Shown in pieces: positions 23,290 to 31,584 of a stretch of DNA of 64,000 nt (the stretch's first letter is position 1; each line of letters starts with the position of its first letter). Both the position numbers and the translations under genes were made by a program. Below the pieces are notes generated by a model. That model did not search any database, had not been told where the DNA came from, and saw only the letters and a list, made by a program, of their open reading frames with translations. The DNA is from Arcobacter siniprincipis. GTDB taxonomy: Bacteria; Campylobacterota; Campylobacteria; Campylobacterales; Arcobacteraceae. The stretch lies in the NCBI RefSeq assembly GCF_048571125.1, contig NZ_CP182343.1, positions 62,001-126,000 of the forward strand, read 5' to 3'.

Positions 23290-24282
23290 ATGAGAAGTGA
23301 AATAGAAGACTTTATTAAATGGGTAAATGTTAATGGTTTAAACTCTTATATCTCTACACATATTGATGATATAAATGGTATGACACACTTAGATTTATCA
23401 AAAAAGAAAATAAGAGAACTTCCTGAATCCTTTGGTGTATTACAAAATCTTACAGTATTGAAATTATCAAATAATAGATTAAAGAAACTACCTAATTGTA
23501 TTGGTGAATTTAAATACTTAAAAAATTTACAATGTGAAAATAATCTTTTAAGTGAGATACCAAGCAGTATTGGCAAGCTTTCAAAATTGTTGATTTTAAA
23601 TCTAAATGGTAATAGATTAGAAGAATTGCCAAAAGAGTTATATGATTTAAAAAGCCTGACAAGGCTAACTTTAGCAGCAAATAAGATAAAAAGACTTGAT
23701 GTTGAATTAGGAAAATTATCAAAACTTTTATATTTTTCTTTAGATACAAATGAATTAGACGAATTACCTGATAGTTTTTCTAAGATGAAATCTTTGTATT
23801 ATCTTGATGTTTCATTTAACAATTTAACAAAGTTACCTAAATCTATTTCCCAAATAGATGAGTTACAAACATTATTGTTAGAGGGAAATCAAATAGATGA
23901 TTTACCATCTTTAGAATCCCATGATATGCTCATAAAACTTGATTTAAGTGATAATTCTCTAAAATCTTTAGATTTTAATGTAAGTAAATTAGAAGATTTA
24001 AAAATACTTATTTTGGATAATAATTTTCTAGTAAAACTTCCCGATGAGGTATGTGATTTAACTAATCTAACTAACTTAAGTGTTAGTTCAAATTCTTTGA
24101 TTGAACTTCCTAAAAACATAGGAAAACTGCAAAATCTTGAAGAGTTGGATATAGAAGATAATAGTGTAGAAAAGCTACCAGACTCTTTTTTTGAATTAAA
24201 AAAGTTAAAAAACTTATATTTAGCAGATAATGAGGGATTAAAAAGACCAGAGGGAATGGATTTTGAATATTGTGATATATAA
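23290..24282 (+). CDS. Leucine-rich-repeat protein, nif-linked
   Basis: About eleven repeats of 23 residues fill the protein, of the type LPxxxxxLxxLxxLxLxxNxL (for example LPESFGVLQNLTVLKLSNNR and LPNCIGEFKYLKNLQCENN). There is no signal peptide, so it is a cytoplasmic scaffold. An N-terminal segment of about 30 residues is not part of the repeats. It lies in the nifV operon between the cysteine-rich gene and nifQ. Its partner in nitrogen fixation is unknown; the ankyrin gene at 7761 is a second repeat protein in the same regulon. Confidence 0.88.
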   Translation: MRSEIEDFIKWVNVNGLNSYISTHIDDINGMTHLDLSKKKIRELPESFGVLQNLTVLKLSNNRLKKLPNCIGEFKYLKNLQCENNLLSEIPSSIGKLSKLLILNLNGNRLEELPKELYDLKSLTRLTLAANKIKRLDVELGKLSKLLYFSLDTNELDELPDSFSKMKSLYYLDVSFNNLTKLPKSISQIDELQTLLLEGNQIDDLPSLESHDMLIKLDLSDNSLKSLDFNVSKLEDLKILILDNNFLVKLPDEVCDLTNLTNLSVSSNSLIELPKNIGKLQNLEELDIEDNSVEKLPDSFFELKKLKNLYLADNEGLKRPEGMDFEYCDI

Positions 24283-24316
24283 GAAAAGATATTAGAAACT
24301 TATAAAGGAGTTTGAT

Positions 24317-24637
24317 ATGAGAGATTTAGAACTTATGGAAAAAGAGGTTTTAGACCTTTTAAGTAAACATGCCAATACTGAACAAATAAAAGCTACTTTA
24401 GCTCCACTTATAGCAAAAACTTCTATAGAGATGGGACATCTTTATTCTGATTTAGGATTACCAACTAGGGAAGAGATGGGAAAACTTATGAGTGCAAATT
24501 TTAGCTCACTAGCAAAACTAAAACCCTCAGATGTAAGATGGAAAAAGTACCTATATGACTGTATTGGTAAAACTGCACCTGCTTGTGCAAAGTGCAATGA
24601 TATATCTAACTGTTTTAATTGTTCTTTAGCCTCATAA
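24317..24637 (+). CDS. nifQ: NifQ, molybdenum donor for cofactor synthesis (short form)
   Basis: NifQ supplies molybdenum to the NifEN scaffold from an Mo-Fe-S cluster. The family core is here: GHLYSDLGLPTREEMGKLMS (about 39-58), then VRWKKYLYDCIG and a Cys set spaced C-x7-C-x2-C-x5-C (final NCFNC). Classical NifQ has C-x4-C-x2-C-x5-C, so the first spacing is longer. At 106 residues it is clearly shorter than usual, with most of the N-terminal part missing. It ends the nifV operon and is convergent with the rluA-type gene. Confidence 0.82.
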   Translation: MRDLELMEKEVLDLLSKHANTEQIKATLAPLIAKTSIEMGHLYSDLGLPTREEMGKLMSANFSSLAKLKPSDVRWKKYLYDCIGKTAPACAKCNDISNCFNCSLAS

Positions 24638-24639
24638 AA

Positions 24640-25542
24640 TCAGTTATCTTCTAAAAACTGCTCATAAAGATCTTTGTTTTGAGAGTAGATTTTATATAAA
24701 ACGTTTTCGTAATTAAACTCCAAGTAGTTTGCATGAAGCCATAATCTATGTGAACCACTAACTTCTTCTCTTCTTTTGTCATCTAAAAGTCTATCTAAAT
24801 AAGCATCTGCAAAATCATCATCAACACCATATATTGGATCACCAAAGATTGGATGACCTATTGAATAAAGATGCACTCTTATTTGGTGTTGTCTTCCAGT
24901 TACGGGAATAGCTTCTATTAAAGTCAAATCTTTTTTTTCATTATATTTTATTGGATTGATTATTGTTTTAGATTTTTTTCCTTCAGCCCCTGCCGCCATT
25001 CTTACTCCTATATTTTTTCCCTCTTTTTGTATAGAAGTATCAATAATAACGGACTCTTTTATATGACCTCTTACTATGGCTAAATATGATTTTTGATATT
25101 TTTTCTCTTCAAACATTAATTTTAGCTTAGATTCTATGTCCCTATCTTTGGCACACATGATTAATCCAGAAGTTTCTGCATCAATTCTATGTACCAAATT
25201 GGCATCAGGCCCGAAGTGATAGCGAACTTCATCTAATAAACAGTATTCAGTATTTTTACTGATTGGATGAACAACAATTCCAGAGGGCTTTTCAAAAATA
25301 GCAAAGTAATTGGTTTGAAATAGGGGTTTTAAGCCTCTTGTATGACCTTCAAATTGAGCCATATATATCAAATCAGAATCAATGATGTCTCCGTACTTTA
25401 AAGTATTGAAAGCTTCATCAAAAACTCTTCCTTTACTAATTGACTTTTGCGCGGTAGAGGTCTTTATCTTTAAATTCTTGACTAAATGCACTTGGATTTT
25501 TTCTCCAGAAAGTGCGGGGTATTCTTTTAGTATAAACGGCAA
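24640..25542 (-). CDS. RluA-family RNA pseudouridine synthase
   Basis: Isomerises uridine to pseudouridine in rRNA or tRNA. The catalytic motif HRIDAETSGLIM (Asp) is at about residue 118-129, and GRQHQIRVHLYSIGHPIFGD is the conserved later motif. The N-terminal S4-like part is short. It lies convergent with nifQ with two bases between stops. The exact target uridine is not evident. Confidence 0.88.
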   Translation of the reverse strand: MPFILKEYPALSGEKIQVHLVKNLKIKTSTAQKSISKGRVFDEAFNTLKYGDIIDSDLIYMAQFEGHTRGLKPLFQTNYFAIFEKPSGIVVHPISKNTEYCLLDEVRYHFGPDANLVHRIDAETSGLIMCAKDRDIESKLKLMFEEKKYQKSYLAIVRGHIKESVIIDTSIQKEGKNIGVRMAAGAEGKKSKTIINPIKYNEKKDLTLIEAIPVTGRQHQIRVHLYSIGHPIFGDPIYGVDDDFADAYLDRLLDDKRREEVSGSHRLWLHANYLEFNYENVLYKIYSQNKDLYEQFLEDN

Positions 25543-25592
25543 AACTATATCCTTAAATTAAGTAAAAATTAACCAAAAATTAATAAGATTCT

Positions 25593-25620
25593 TTGACTAA
25601 AGTAGATAACATATCATATT
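25593..25620 (+). promoter_or_regulatory. Possible sigma-70 promoter for purB
   Basis: TTGACT (25593-25598) is followed 16 bases later by CATATT (25615-25620), about 55 bases before purB. The -10 is a weak match. Confidence 0.3.
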
Positions 25621-25675
25621 AAAAAAAATCGAAATTTATGATAAAAATGTAGAAAATGCTATAAGGAATTTATTA

Positions 25676-27004
25676 ATGGTTGAAAGATACGCAAGAGAAG
25701 AGATGAGTTCAAAGTGGACTCAACAGGCAAGATATGCAGCTTGGCTTGAAGTAGAAAAAGCAGCTGTAAAAGCTTGGAATAGAATAGGACTTATACCTGA
25801 TGAAGATTGTGAAAAGATAGTTAAAAATGCTACTTTTTCTGTTGAGAGAATAGAAGAAATCGAAGCTGTTACAAAGCATGATTTAATTGCATTTAATACA
25901 AGCATATCTGAATCACTTGGTTCTGAGTCAAGATGGTTTCACTATGGTATGACTTCTTCAGATGCTGTTGATACTGGTGTCGCAATTCAAATGAGAGATT
26001 CTTTAAAAATCATTATTGAAGATGTGAAGATGTTAATGGAGTCTATTAAAAAAAGAGCCGAAGAGCACAAATTTACTTTAATGGTAGGAAGAAGTCATGG
26101 TATTCATGGTGAACCTATTACTTTTGGTTTGACTTTAGCTGTTTGGTATGATGAAGTATCAAGACATCTTAAAAATCTTGAAGAGACTATGGAAGTGATT
26201 TCTGTGGGTCAAATCTCTGGAGCTATGGGTAACTTTGCCCACGCACCACTTGAACTTGAAGAGTATGCAATGGAAGAACTTGGACTTAAACCAGAGCCTT
26301 GTTCAAATCAAGTAATTCATAGGGACAGATATGCAAGACTTGCAACTGCTTTAGCATTACTTGCAAGTTCTGTTGAAAAGTTTGCAGTACAAGTAAGACA
26401 CCTACAAAGAACAGAAGTTTATGAAGCTGAAGAGTATTTTGCAAAAGGGCAAAAAGGTTCTTCTGCTATGCCACACAAAAGAAATCCTATTTTAACAGAA
26501 AATATAACTGGACTTGCAAGAATGATTAGATCATATGCAGCTCCTGCTATGGAAAATGTTGCTTTATGGCATGAAAGAGATATCTCACACTCATCAACTG
26601 AGAGATTTTGGTTACCAGATGCATTTATCACAAGTGATTTTATGCTTCATAGAATGAACAGTGTAATTGCTAACTTATCAGTTATGCCAGAAAATATGAT
26701 GAAGAATTTAAATTTAACTGGCGGATTAGTATTTTCACAAAGAGTATTATTAGAACTTCCAAAAGCTGGAGTTTCAAGAGAAGATGCTTATAGAATAGTT
26801 CAAAGAAATGCAATGAAAGTATGGGAAGAGATACAACAAGGTAAACCTAGCACAAATGAAAAAGGTGAATCTTTATATTTACAATATTTATTAGGAGATG
26901 AAGAGTTAAGAAATTCTTTATCAGAAGAGCAAATAAGAGAGTGTTTTAATTTTGACTACTACACTAAAAATGTAGATGCAATTTTTAAAAGAGTTTTTAA
27001 ATAA
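25676..27004 (+). CDS. purB: Adenylosuccinate lyase
   Basis: Acts twice in purine synthesis, releasing fumarate from SAICAR and from adenylosuccinate. The signature loop KGSSAMPHKRNPI is at about residue 262-274, and HYGMTSSDAVDTG and GRSHGIHGEP are at about 88-100 and 139-148. The length of 442 fits. It precedes nrdA by 27 bases, so nucleotide genes may be co-transcribed. Confidence 0.95.
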   Translation: MVERYAREEMSSKWTQQARYAAWLEVEKAAVKAWNRIGLIPDEDCEKIVKNATFSVERIEEIEAVTKHDLIAFNTSISESLGSESRWFHYGMTSSDAVDTGVAIQMRDSLKIIIEDVKMLMESIKKRAEEHKFTLMVGRSHGIHGEPITFGLTLAVWYDEVSRHLKNLEETMEVISVGQISGAMGNFAHAPLELEEYAMEELGLKPEPCSNQVIHRDRYARLATALALLASSVEKFAVQVRHLQRTEVYEAEEYFAKGQKGSSAMPHKRNPILTENITGLARMIRSYAAPAMENVALWHERDISHSSTERFWLPDAFITSDFMLHRMNSVIANLSVMPENMMKNLNLTGGLVFSQRVLLELPKAGVSREDAYRIVQRNAMKVWEEIQQGKPSTNEKGESLYLQYLLGDEELRNSLSEEQIRECFNFDYYTKNVDAIFKRVFK

Positions 27005-27031
27005 GAAAATATAACTATCAAAGGTAATACG

Positions 27032-29416
27032 ATGGCTTTAATGATCCAAAAAAGAAATGGAAGAAAAGAGGTTTTAGATATAACTAAAATCCAAAAGATG
27101 TCAATAGCAGCAACTGAAGGTTTAGAAGGGGTTTCTCAAAGTGAATTAGAACTAGATGCTCAAATTAAATTCATAGATGGAATGAGTTCATCTGATATTC
27201 AAGATGCTTTAATAAAAACAGCTATTGAAAAAATTGATATTGATGTTCCTAACTGGACTTTTGTGGCAGCTAGACTATTTATATTTAATTTATATCACAG
27301 AGTTGGTAGAACAACAAATAGTGTAAAAGGTGAAGCTTATTCTCATATGAGTGATTATATAAAAACTGCACAAGATGCAGGAAGAATGATTCCTGGACTT
27401 GAAAGAGGATATGATTTAGAAGATTTAAATAACTATTTAAAACCAGAGAGAGATTTACAATTTAATTATCTTGGTATTAAAACTTTATATGATAGATATC
27501 TAATCAAAGATAAAAATTCTGACCCAATAGAGTTACCACAACATATGTTTATGGGTATTGCTATGTTCTTAGCACAAGATGAAGATGATAAACAAGCAAG
27601 AGCAAAAGAGTTTTATGATGTTGTTTCTAAATTTGAAGTTATGTTAGCAACTCCAACATTAAGTAATGCAAGAACAAATAGACATCAATTATCATCTTGT
27701 TATATAGGTTCAAGTCCTGATAATATTGAAGGTATTTTTGATGGTTATAAAGAGATGGCACTATTATCTAAATATGGTGGTGGTATTGGTTGGGATTGGA
27801 ACCAAATTAGATCATTAGGTGGAGCAATTGATGGACATAAAAGTGCTGCTGGTGGTACAGTTCCATTCTTAAAAATCACAAATGATATTGCAATTGCAGT
27901 TGACCAATTAGGTACTAGAAAAGGTGCAATCGCAGTTTATTTAGAGCCTTGGCACATGGATATTTCTGATTTTCTTGACTTGAAGAAAAATTCAGGTGAA
28001 GAGAGAAGAAGAGCACATGATTTATTCCCATCTCTTTGGATTTGTGACCTTTTCATGCAAAGAATTATGGAAGATTCACATTGGACACTATTTGATCCAA
28101 ATGATGTAAAAGATTTAAGTGAACTTCATGGGGATGCTTTTGAAAAAAGATATATCGAATATGAACATGATGACTCAATAGTAAAAGATAGAATAAAAGC
28201 AAAAGATTTATGGAAGAAAATTTTAACTTCATATTTTGAATCAGGTTCTCCATTTTTATGTTTCAAAGATAATGCAAATAGAGCAAATCCAAATGCTCAT
28301 GTTGGACATATCAGAAGCTCAAATTTATGTACAGAGATATTCCAAAATACAAACCCAAATAAATACAAGATAAAGCTAGAGTTTGAAGATGGTACAATAG
28401 AAGTACATGATGAAGAAGATACATTAACAGTAGATTCAGGAATCGTAAAAAAAGCTAATAAAATAACAGCTCTTGATTCTATTGGTGGTAAAAAAATCTT
28501 TATAGTTGAAAAAGAAAAAACAGATGGTGATACAGCTGTTTGTAATCTGGCATCTGTAAACTTAAGTAAAATTCATACAAAAGAAGATATTGAAAGAGTA
28601 GTACCAACTGCTATTAGAATGTTAGATAATGTTATTGATTTAAATTTCTACCCTCTTAGAAAAGTAAAAGCTACAAATTTAAAATCAAGAAGTATAGGTC
28701 TTGGTGTTATGGGTGAAGCTCAAATGTTAGCGGAAGAAAAACTTGTTTGGGGAAGTGTTGACCACTTGAAAAAAATAGATAAAGTTATGGAAGCAATTTC
28801 ATATAATGCTATCAAATCAAGTGCAGAACTTGCAGTTGAAAAAGGTAAATACCCTACTTTTGATGGTTCAAATTGGTCAAAAGGTATTATGCCACATGAC
28901 CATGCACCACAAGCTGTTAATGCATTAGTAGAAAAAGATTTATTTGATACAGGTTATGATTGGGATGCACTAAGAGCACAAGTTAAAAAAGATGGTATGA
29001 GAAATGGTTATTTAATGGCAGTTGCTCCAACATCATCTATTTCTATTTTAGTTGGAACTACTCAAGCTATTGAGCCAGTTTATAAAAGAAAATGGTATGA
29101 AGAGAACTTATCAGGACTTATTCCAGTAGTTGTTCCAAAACTTAGCCCTGAAACTTGGTCTTATTATACACCAGCTTATGAAGTAGATCAATTGGATATA
29201 ATCAAAGCAGCAGCAGTAAGACAAAAATGGATAGATCAAGGTCAAAGTACAAATATTTTCCTTTCTTTAGATAAAGCAAGTGGAAAATATATGCATCAGA
29301 TTTATACTTTAGCTTGGCAGTTAGGTTTAAAATCAACTTATTACCTAAGAAGTCAATCACCTGAAGCTTCAAATGATGTAGAAGATAGAAGTATGGAGTG
29401 TGCAGGTTGTCAATAA
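27032..29416 (+). CDS. nrdA: Ribonucleoside-diphosphate reductase, alpha subunit (class Ia)
   Basis: Reduces ribonucleotides to deoxyribonucleotides with NrdB. The N-terminal ATP cone is at about 1-90. Catalytic and thiyl cysteines are visible: SSCYIGSS (near 224), SNLCTEIFQN and CNLASVNLS (near 504), and the C-terminal redox pair CAGCQ. GYLMAVAPTSSISILVG marks the later barrel motif. Length 794 fits the class. nrdB follows after 49 bases. Confidence 0.95.
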   Translation: MALMIQKRNGRKEVLDITKIQKMSIAATEGLEGVSQSELELDAQIKFIDGMSSSDIQDALIKTAIEKIDIDVPNWTFVAARLFIFNLYHRVGRTTNSVKGEAYSHMSDYIKTAQDAGRMIPGLERGYDLEDLNNYLKPERDLQFNYLGIKTLYDRYLIKDKNSDPIELPQHMFMGIAMFLAQDEDDKQARAKEFYDVVSKFEVMLATPTLSNARTNRHQLSSCYIGSSPDNIEGIFDGYKEMALLSKYGGGIGWDWNQIRSLGGAIDGHKSAAGGTVPFLKITNDIAIAVDQLGTRKGAIAVYLEPWHMDISDFLDLKKNSGEERRRAHDLFPSLWICDLFMQRIMEDSHWTLFDPNDVKDLSELHGDAFEKRYIEYEHDDSIVKDRIKAKDLWKKILTSYFESGSPFLCFKDNANRANPNAHVGHIRSSNLCTEIFQNTNPNKYKIKLEFEDGTIEVHDEEDTLTVDSGIVKKANKITALDSIGGKKIFIVEKEKTDGDTAVCNLASVNLSKIHTKEDIERVVPTAIRMLDNVIDLNFYPLRKVKATNLKSRSIGLGVMGEAQMLAEEKLVWGSVDHLKKIDKVMEAISYNAIKSSAELAVEKGKYPTFDGSNWSKGIMPHDHAPQAVNALVEKDLFDTGYDWDALRAQVKKDGMRNGYLMAVAPTSSISILVGTTQAIEPVYKRKWYEENLSGLIPVVVPKLSPETWSYYTPAYEVDQLDIIKAAAVRQKWIDQGQSTNIFLSLDKASGKYMHQIYTLAWQLGLKSTYYLRSQSPEASNDVEDRSMECAGCQ

Positions 29417-29465
29417 GATAACCTGATTTTCCTATTGAATGATAAAAATAATATAAGGTAAAAAA

Positions 29466-30485
29466 GTGGCTAGAAAAACAATATATAATCCAGAATCAAA
29501 AGAGAGTTTAAGCGATAGAAGAATTTTTGGTGGTAATCCAGATGGTATGATAAACTTCACAAAAATGAAGTACCAATGGGCTCTAAATCTTTGGGATACT
29601 ATGGAAGCAAATACTTGGTTCCCAAGAGAAGTTCAGATGACAGGAGATGCAAAGGACTATAAGTACCTAACACCTGCTGAAAAGAGAATGTATGATTTAG
29701 TATTATCCCAGCTAATTTTTATGGATTCGTTACAAACAAATAATTTGATGGATAATATCAATCCTTATATAACAGTACCAGAAATCAATGCTTGTCTTTC
29801 AAGACAATCATACGAAGAAGCAAATCACTCAAAATCATATGCAGTTATGGTTGAGTCAATTTCTGATAATACAGATGAGATTTATGACAAATGGAAAACT
29901 GATACTCAATTAAGAGAAAAAAATAACTACATAGCAGCTGTTTATGATAACTTATCTGATGATATTACAGATGAAAAAATGGTTTTAGCAATGTTTGCAA
30001 ATCAAATCTTAGAGGGATTATACTTCTATGCAGGTTTTGCAGCTATATATGCCCTTGGTAAATCAGGAAAGATGCTAGGAAGCTCACAAATGATTAAATT
30101 CATCCAAAGAGATGAAGTAACACATTTATTACTTTTCCAAAACATGATTAACTCTACAAGAAAAGAAAGACCTGATTTATTTACTCCTGAATTAGAAGTA
30201 AAAGTAAGAGGTATGTTTAGAAAAGCTGTAGAACTAGAAGCTGCATGGGGATCATATATTACTCAAGGTCAAATCCTAGGTTTCACAGATGCAATCATCA
30301 CACAATATATCCAATACCTAGCAGATAAAAGATTAGATGCAGTAGGATATAAACCAGAATACAATGTAAAACACCCTATTCCATGGGTAGATGGTTATAG
30401 TAGTTTCAATGACCAAAGAACGAACTTCTTCGAAGGAAATGTTCTGAACTATTCTAAGGGTTCTATCGATTTCGACGATTTCTAA
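29466..30485 (+). CDS. nrdB: Ribonucleoside-diphosphate reductase, beta subunit
   Basis: Holds the diiron-tyrosyl radical for NrdA. The iron ligands are recognisable in SRQSYEEANHSKSYAV (about 113-128) and in FIQRDEVTHLLLF (about 217-229). The start is a GTG with a purine-rich site (AAGGTAAAAAA) before it. The length of 339 residues fits class Ia. The gene ends the nucleotide block; a 491-bp gap with structured repeats follows. Confidence 0.94.
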   Translation: MARKTIYNPESKESLSDRRIFGGNPDGMINFTKMKYQWALNLWDTMEANTWFPREVQMTGDAKDYKYLTPAEKRMYDLVLSQLIFMDSLQTNNLMDNINPYITVPEINACLSRQSYEEANHSKSYAVMVESISDNTDEIYDKWKTDTQLREKNNYIAAVYDNLSDDITDEKMVLAMFANQILEGLYFYAGFAAIYALGKSGKMLGSSQMIKFIQRDEVTHLLLFQNMINSTRKERPDLFTPELEVKVRGMFRKAVELEAAWGSYITQGQILGFTDAIITQYIQYLADKRLDAVGYKPEYNVKHPIPWVDGYSSFNDQRTNFFEGNVLNYSKGSIDFDDF

Positions 30486-30531
30486 AAAGGAGATTTTCTA
30501 ATCTTTCTTTTTGCCAATCTCTGCGTTGGCA

Positions 30532-30583
30532 TTTGGATTTTATAGACTCACTTACTCTAGTAAGCTCCTCCATAAAATCCAAA
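30532..30583. repeat. Structured extragenic inverted repeat
   Basis: TTTGGATTTTAT (30532-30543) and ATAAAATCCAAA (30572-30583) are perfect 12-bp arms. The 28-base spacer holds a second palindrome, CTTAC / GTAAG (30551-30564). No coding frame fits. It has the shape of a small repetitive extragenic palindrome. Confidence 0.65.
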
Positions 30584-30696
30584 CACCGCCTTGACCTTAA
30601 CAAAAATAAAAATCATAAAATCTCTTTAAAAACAATAAAATATCTATAATTTACACAATAAATTTAAAATTAGTTACAAAAAGTATCATTTTACTA

Positions 30697-30725
30697 TTGT
30701 GAATGAATAAGAATTTTGCTATAAT
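30697..30725 (+). promoter_or_regulatory. Vegetative sigma promoter of the leader / 123-residue gene
   Basis: TTGTGA (30697-30702), 17 bases, then TATAAT (30720-30725), with TTTTGC just before the -10. The leader ORF begins about 50 bases downstream. Confidence 0.6.
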
Positions 30726-30775
30726 AATTAATAAGTTTATTAAATAGACTTAAAATAAAAGAGTTGGAGGTTAAA

Positions 30776-30799
30776 GTGGAAAAGTTAAGTAGAAAGTAA
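30776..30799 (+). CDS. Seven-codon leader peptide (predicted)
   Basis: A GTG at 30776 follows an excellent GGAGG site (30766-30770) by five bases and reads MEKLSRK before TAA. A 12-bp hairpin follows at once. The layout is that of a transcription- or translation-attenuation leader, or of a small RNA with a peptide; translation is predicted only. Confidence 0.4.
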   Translation: MEKLSRK

Positions 30800-30801
30800 A
30801 A

Positions 30802-30840
30802 CACACAATTAAAAAGATATTGAATGAATTTAATTGTGTG
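30802..30840 (+). promoter_or_regulatory. Attenuator-like hairpin after the leader peptide
   Basis: CACACAATTAAA (30802-30813) pairs perfectly with TTTAATTGTGTG (30829-30840) across a 15-base loop. ATTAATTTGTTTTG follows, so termination would be weak. On the minus strand a TTTTACTTTC tract follows instead. Confidence 0.5.
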
Positions 30841-30976
30841 ATTAATTTGTTTTGCCAAATGAATTATAACTCACAATCCTTTCAATATTCTTTAAATTAA
30901 CTAAATCTTATTTGTATATAGGTGATTATTTAATAAATAATTTAAATTAAAAGTAAATTCTTAAGGAGAATTTGTT

Positions 30977-31348
30977 ATGGAACGAAATAACTCAAAGATT
31001 ATAAGAAATGATGAGACTAATGTTTTAAAAGTGTTAACAGAATATGCAAAAAATCAAGGAAGTAAAAGCCCTGAAAAATTGTATATGGTGTATACTAAAT
31101 TAGTATATAAAATATTAAATATAGAAAGTGGATTAAGAGATAAATTTAATTCTTCTCAATTGTCATTGATTGCTACTAGTGAAATAATGATAAGGCAAAC
31201 AGTATTAGAATTAATGAAAAAAAACATACATTACAAACTTATTTATCAAAGCGTAAAAGATAAATTACAAAAGTTTATATGTTTAATTGCAGTTGAAGAT
31301 GTTTATAAAAGTAATAAAGAACAATATCAATTAAATCTTGTTTCCTAG
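30977..31348 (+). CDS. Unknown 123-residue protein
   Basis: I do not recognise it with confidence. It is basic, helical and has one cysteine, with no membrane segment. A segment KSPEKLYMVYTKLVYKILNI has a feel of phage or plasmid proteins, but no neighbouring phage gene supports that. A strong AAGGAG site precedes the ATG. It ends before a strong terminator (31439-31465). Its leader, at 30697-30976, carries a promoter, a tiny ORF and a hairpin, suggesting controlled expression. Confidence 0.6.
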   Translation: MERNNSKIIRNDETNVLKVLTEYAKNQGSKSPEKLYMVYTKLVYKILNIESGLRDKFNSSQLSLIATSEIMIRQTVLELMKKNIHYKLIYQSVKDKLQKFICLIAVEDVYKSNKEQYQLNLVS

Positions 31349-31438
31349 TATAATCTAAGACACCAAAGGAATCCCAGCCTTTGTCAAAGCCGAGTAGTTT
31401 TAAATTTTTTTCGGAAAAAGTCGAGGACTGTTTGAGTG

Positions 31439-31465
31439 AAAAAGAGTGATAAACTCACTCTTTTT
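31439..31465. terminator. Strong bidirectional terminator
   Basis: AAAAAGAGTGA / TCACTCTTTTT (11 bp, five-base loop) followed by T on plus and TTTTT arm on minus. A direct GAGTGA copy at 31434-31439 would allow an alternative pairing. It ends the 123-residue gene and probably also the leftward diguanylate cyclase transcript. Confidence 0.7.
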
Positions 31466-31584
31466 TGCGAGTTCCGCAGACTAGAAAACAAATTTAGAAC
31501 TGGGAGGGAAGCTTTGCCTTTGACAATTCGGCGGGTGGCTTTTTGTCTTACTTTTTGCCACGAAAAAGTGAGAAAGCGAAGAAT
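31466..31584. other. GC-richer extragenic element with a stem-loop, no gene
   Basis: This stretch is richer in G and C than its surroundings and has no convincing gene. CTTACTTTTT and AAAAAGTGAG (31547-31572) form a stem with one G-U pair. It has the look of the dispersed extragenic elements that are miscalled as short proteins in other genomes. Nothing else is seen in it. Confidence 0.5.

Larger units (their letters stand above)
30486..30976. other. 491-bp gene-poor stretch
   Basis: This holds no gene longer than a seven-codon leader. From left to right it carries a long 12-bp inverted repeat (30532-30583), an AT-rich stretch, a good promoter (30697-30725), the leader ORF with a strong ribosome site (30776-30799), a long hairpin (30802-30840) and the 5' region of the 123-residue gene. 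Confidence 0.8.

Noticed and set aside
23290..24282. LRR DNA repeats as a CRISPR-like array
   Set aside because: The period is a coding repeat of 23 residues in an intact frame, with diverged DNA and no spacers.
30977..31348. Phage origin of the 123-residue gene
   Set aside because: Only a faint sequence resemblance; no integrase, attachment site or other phage gene nearby.
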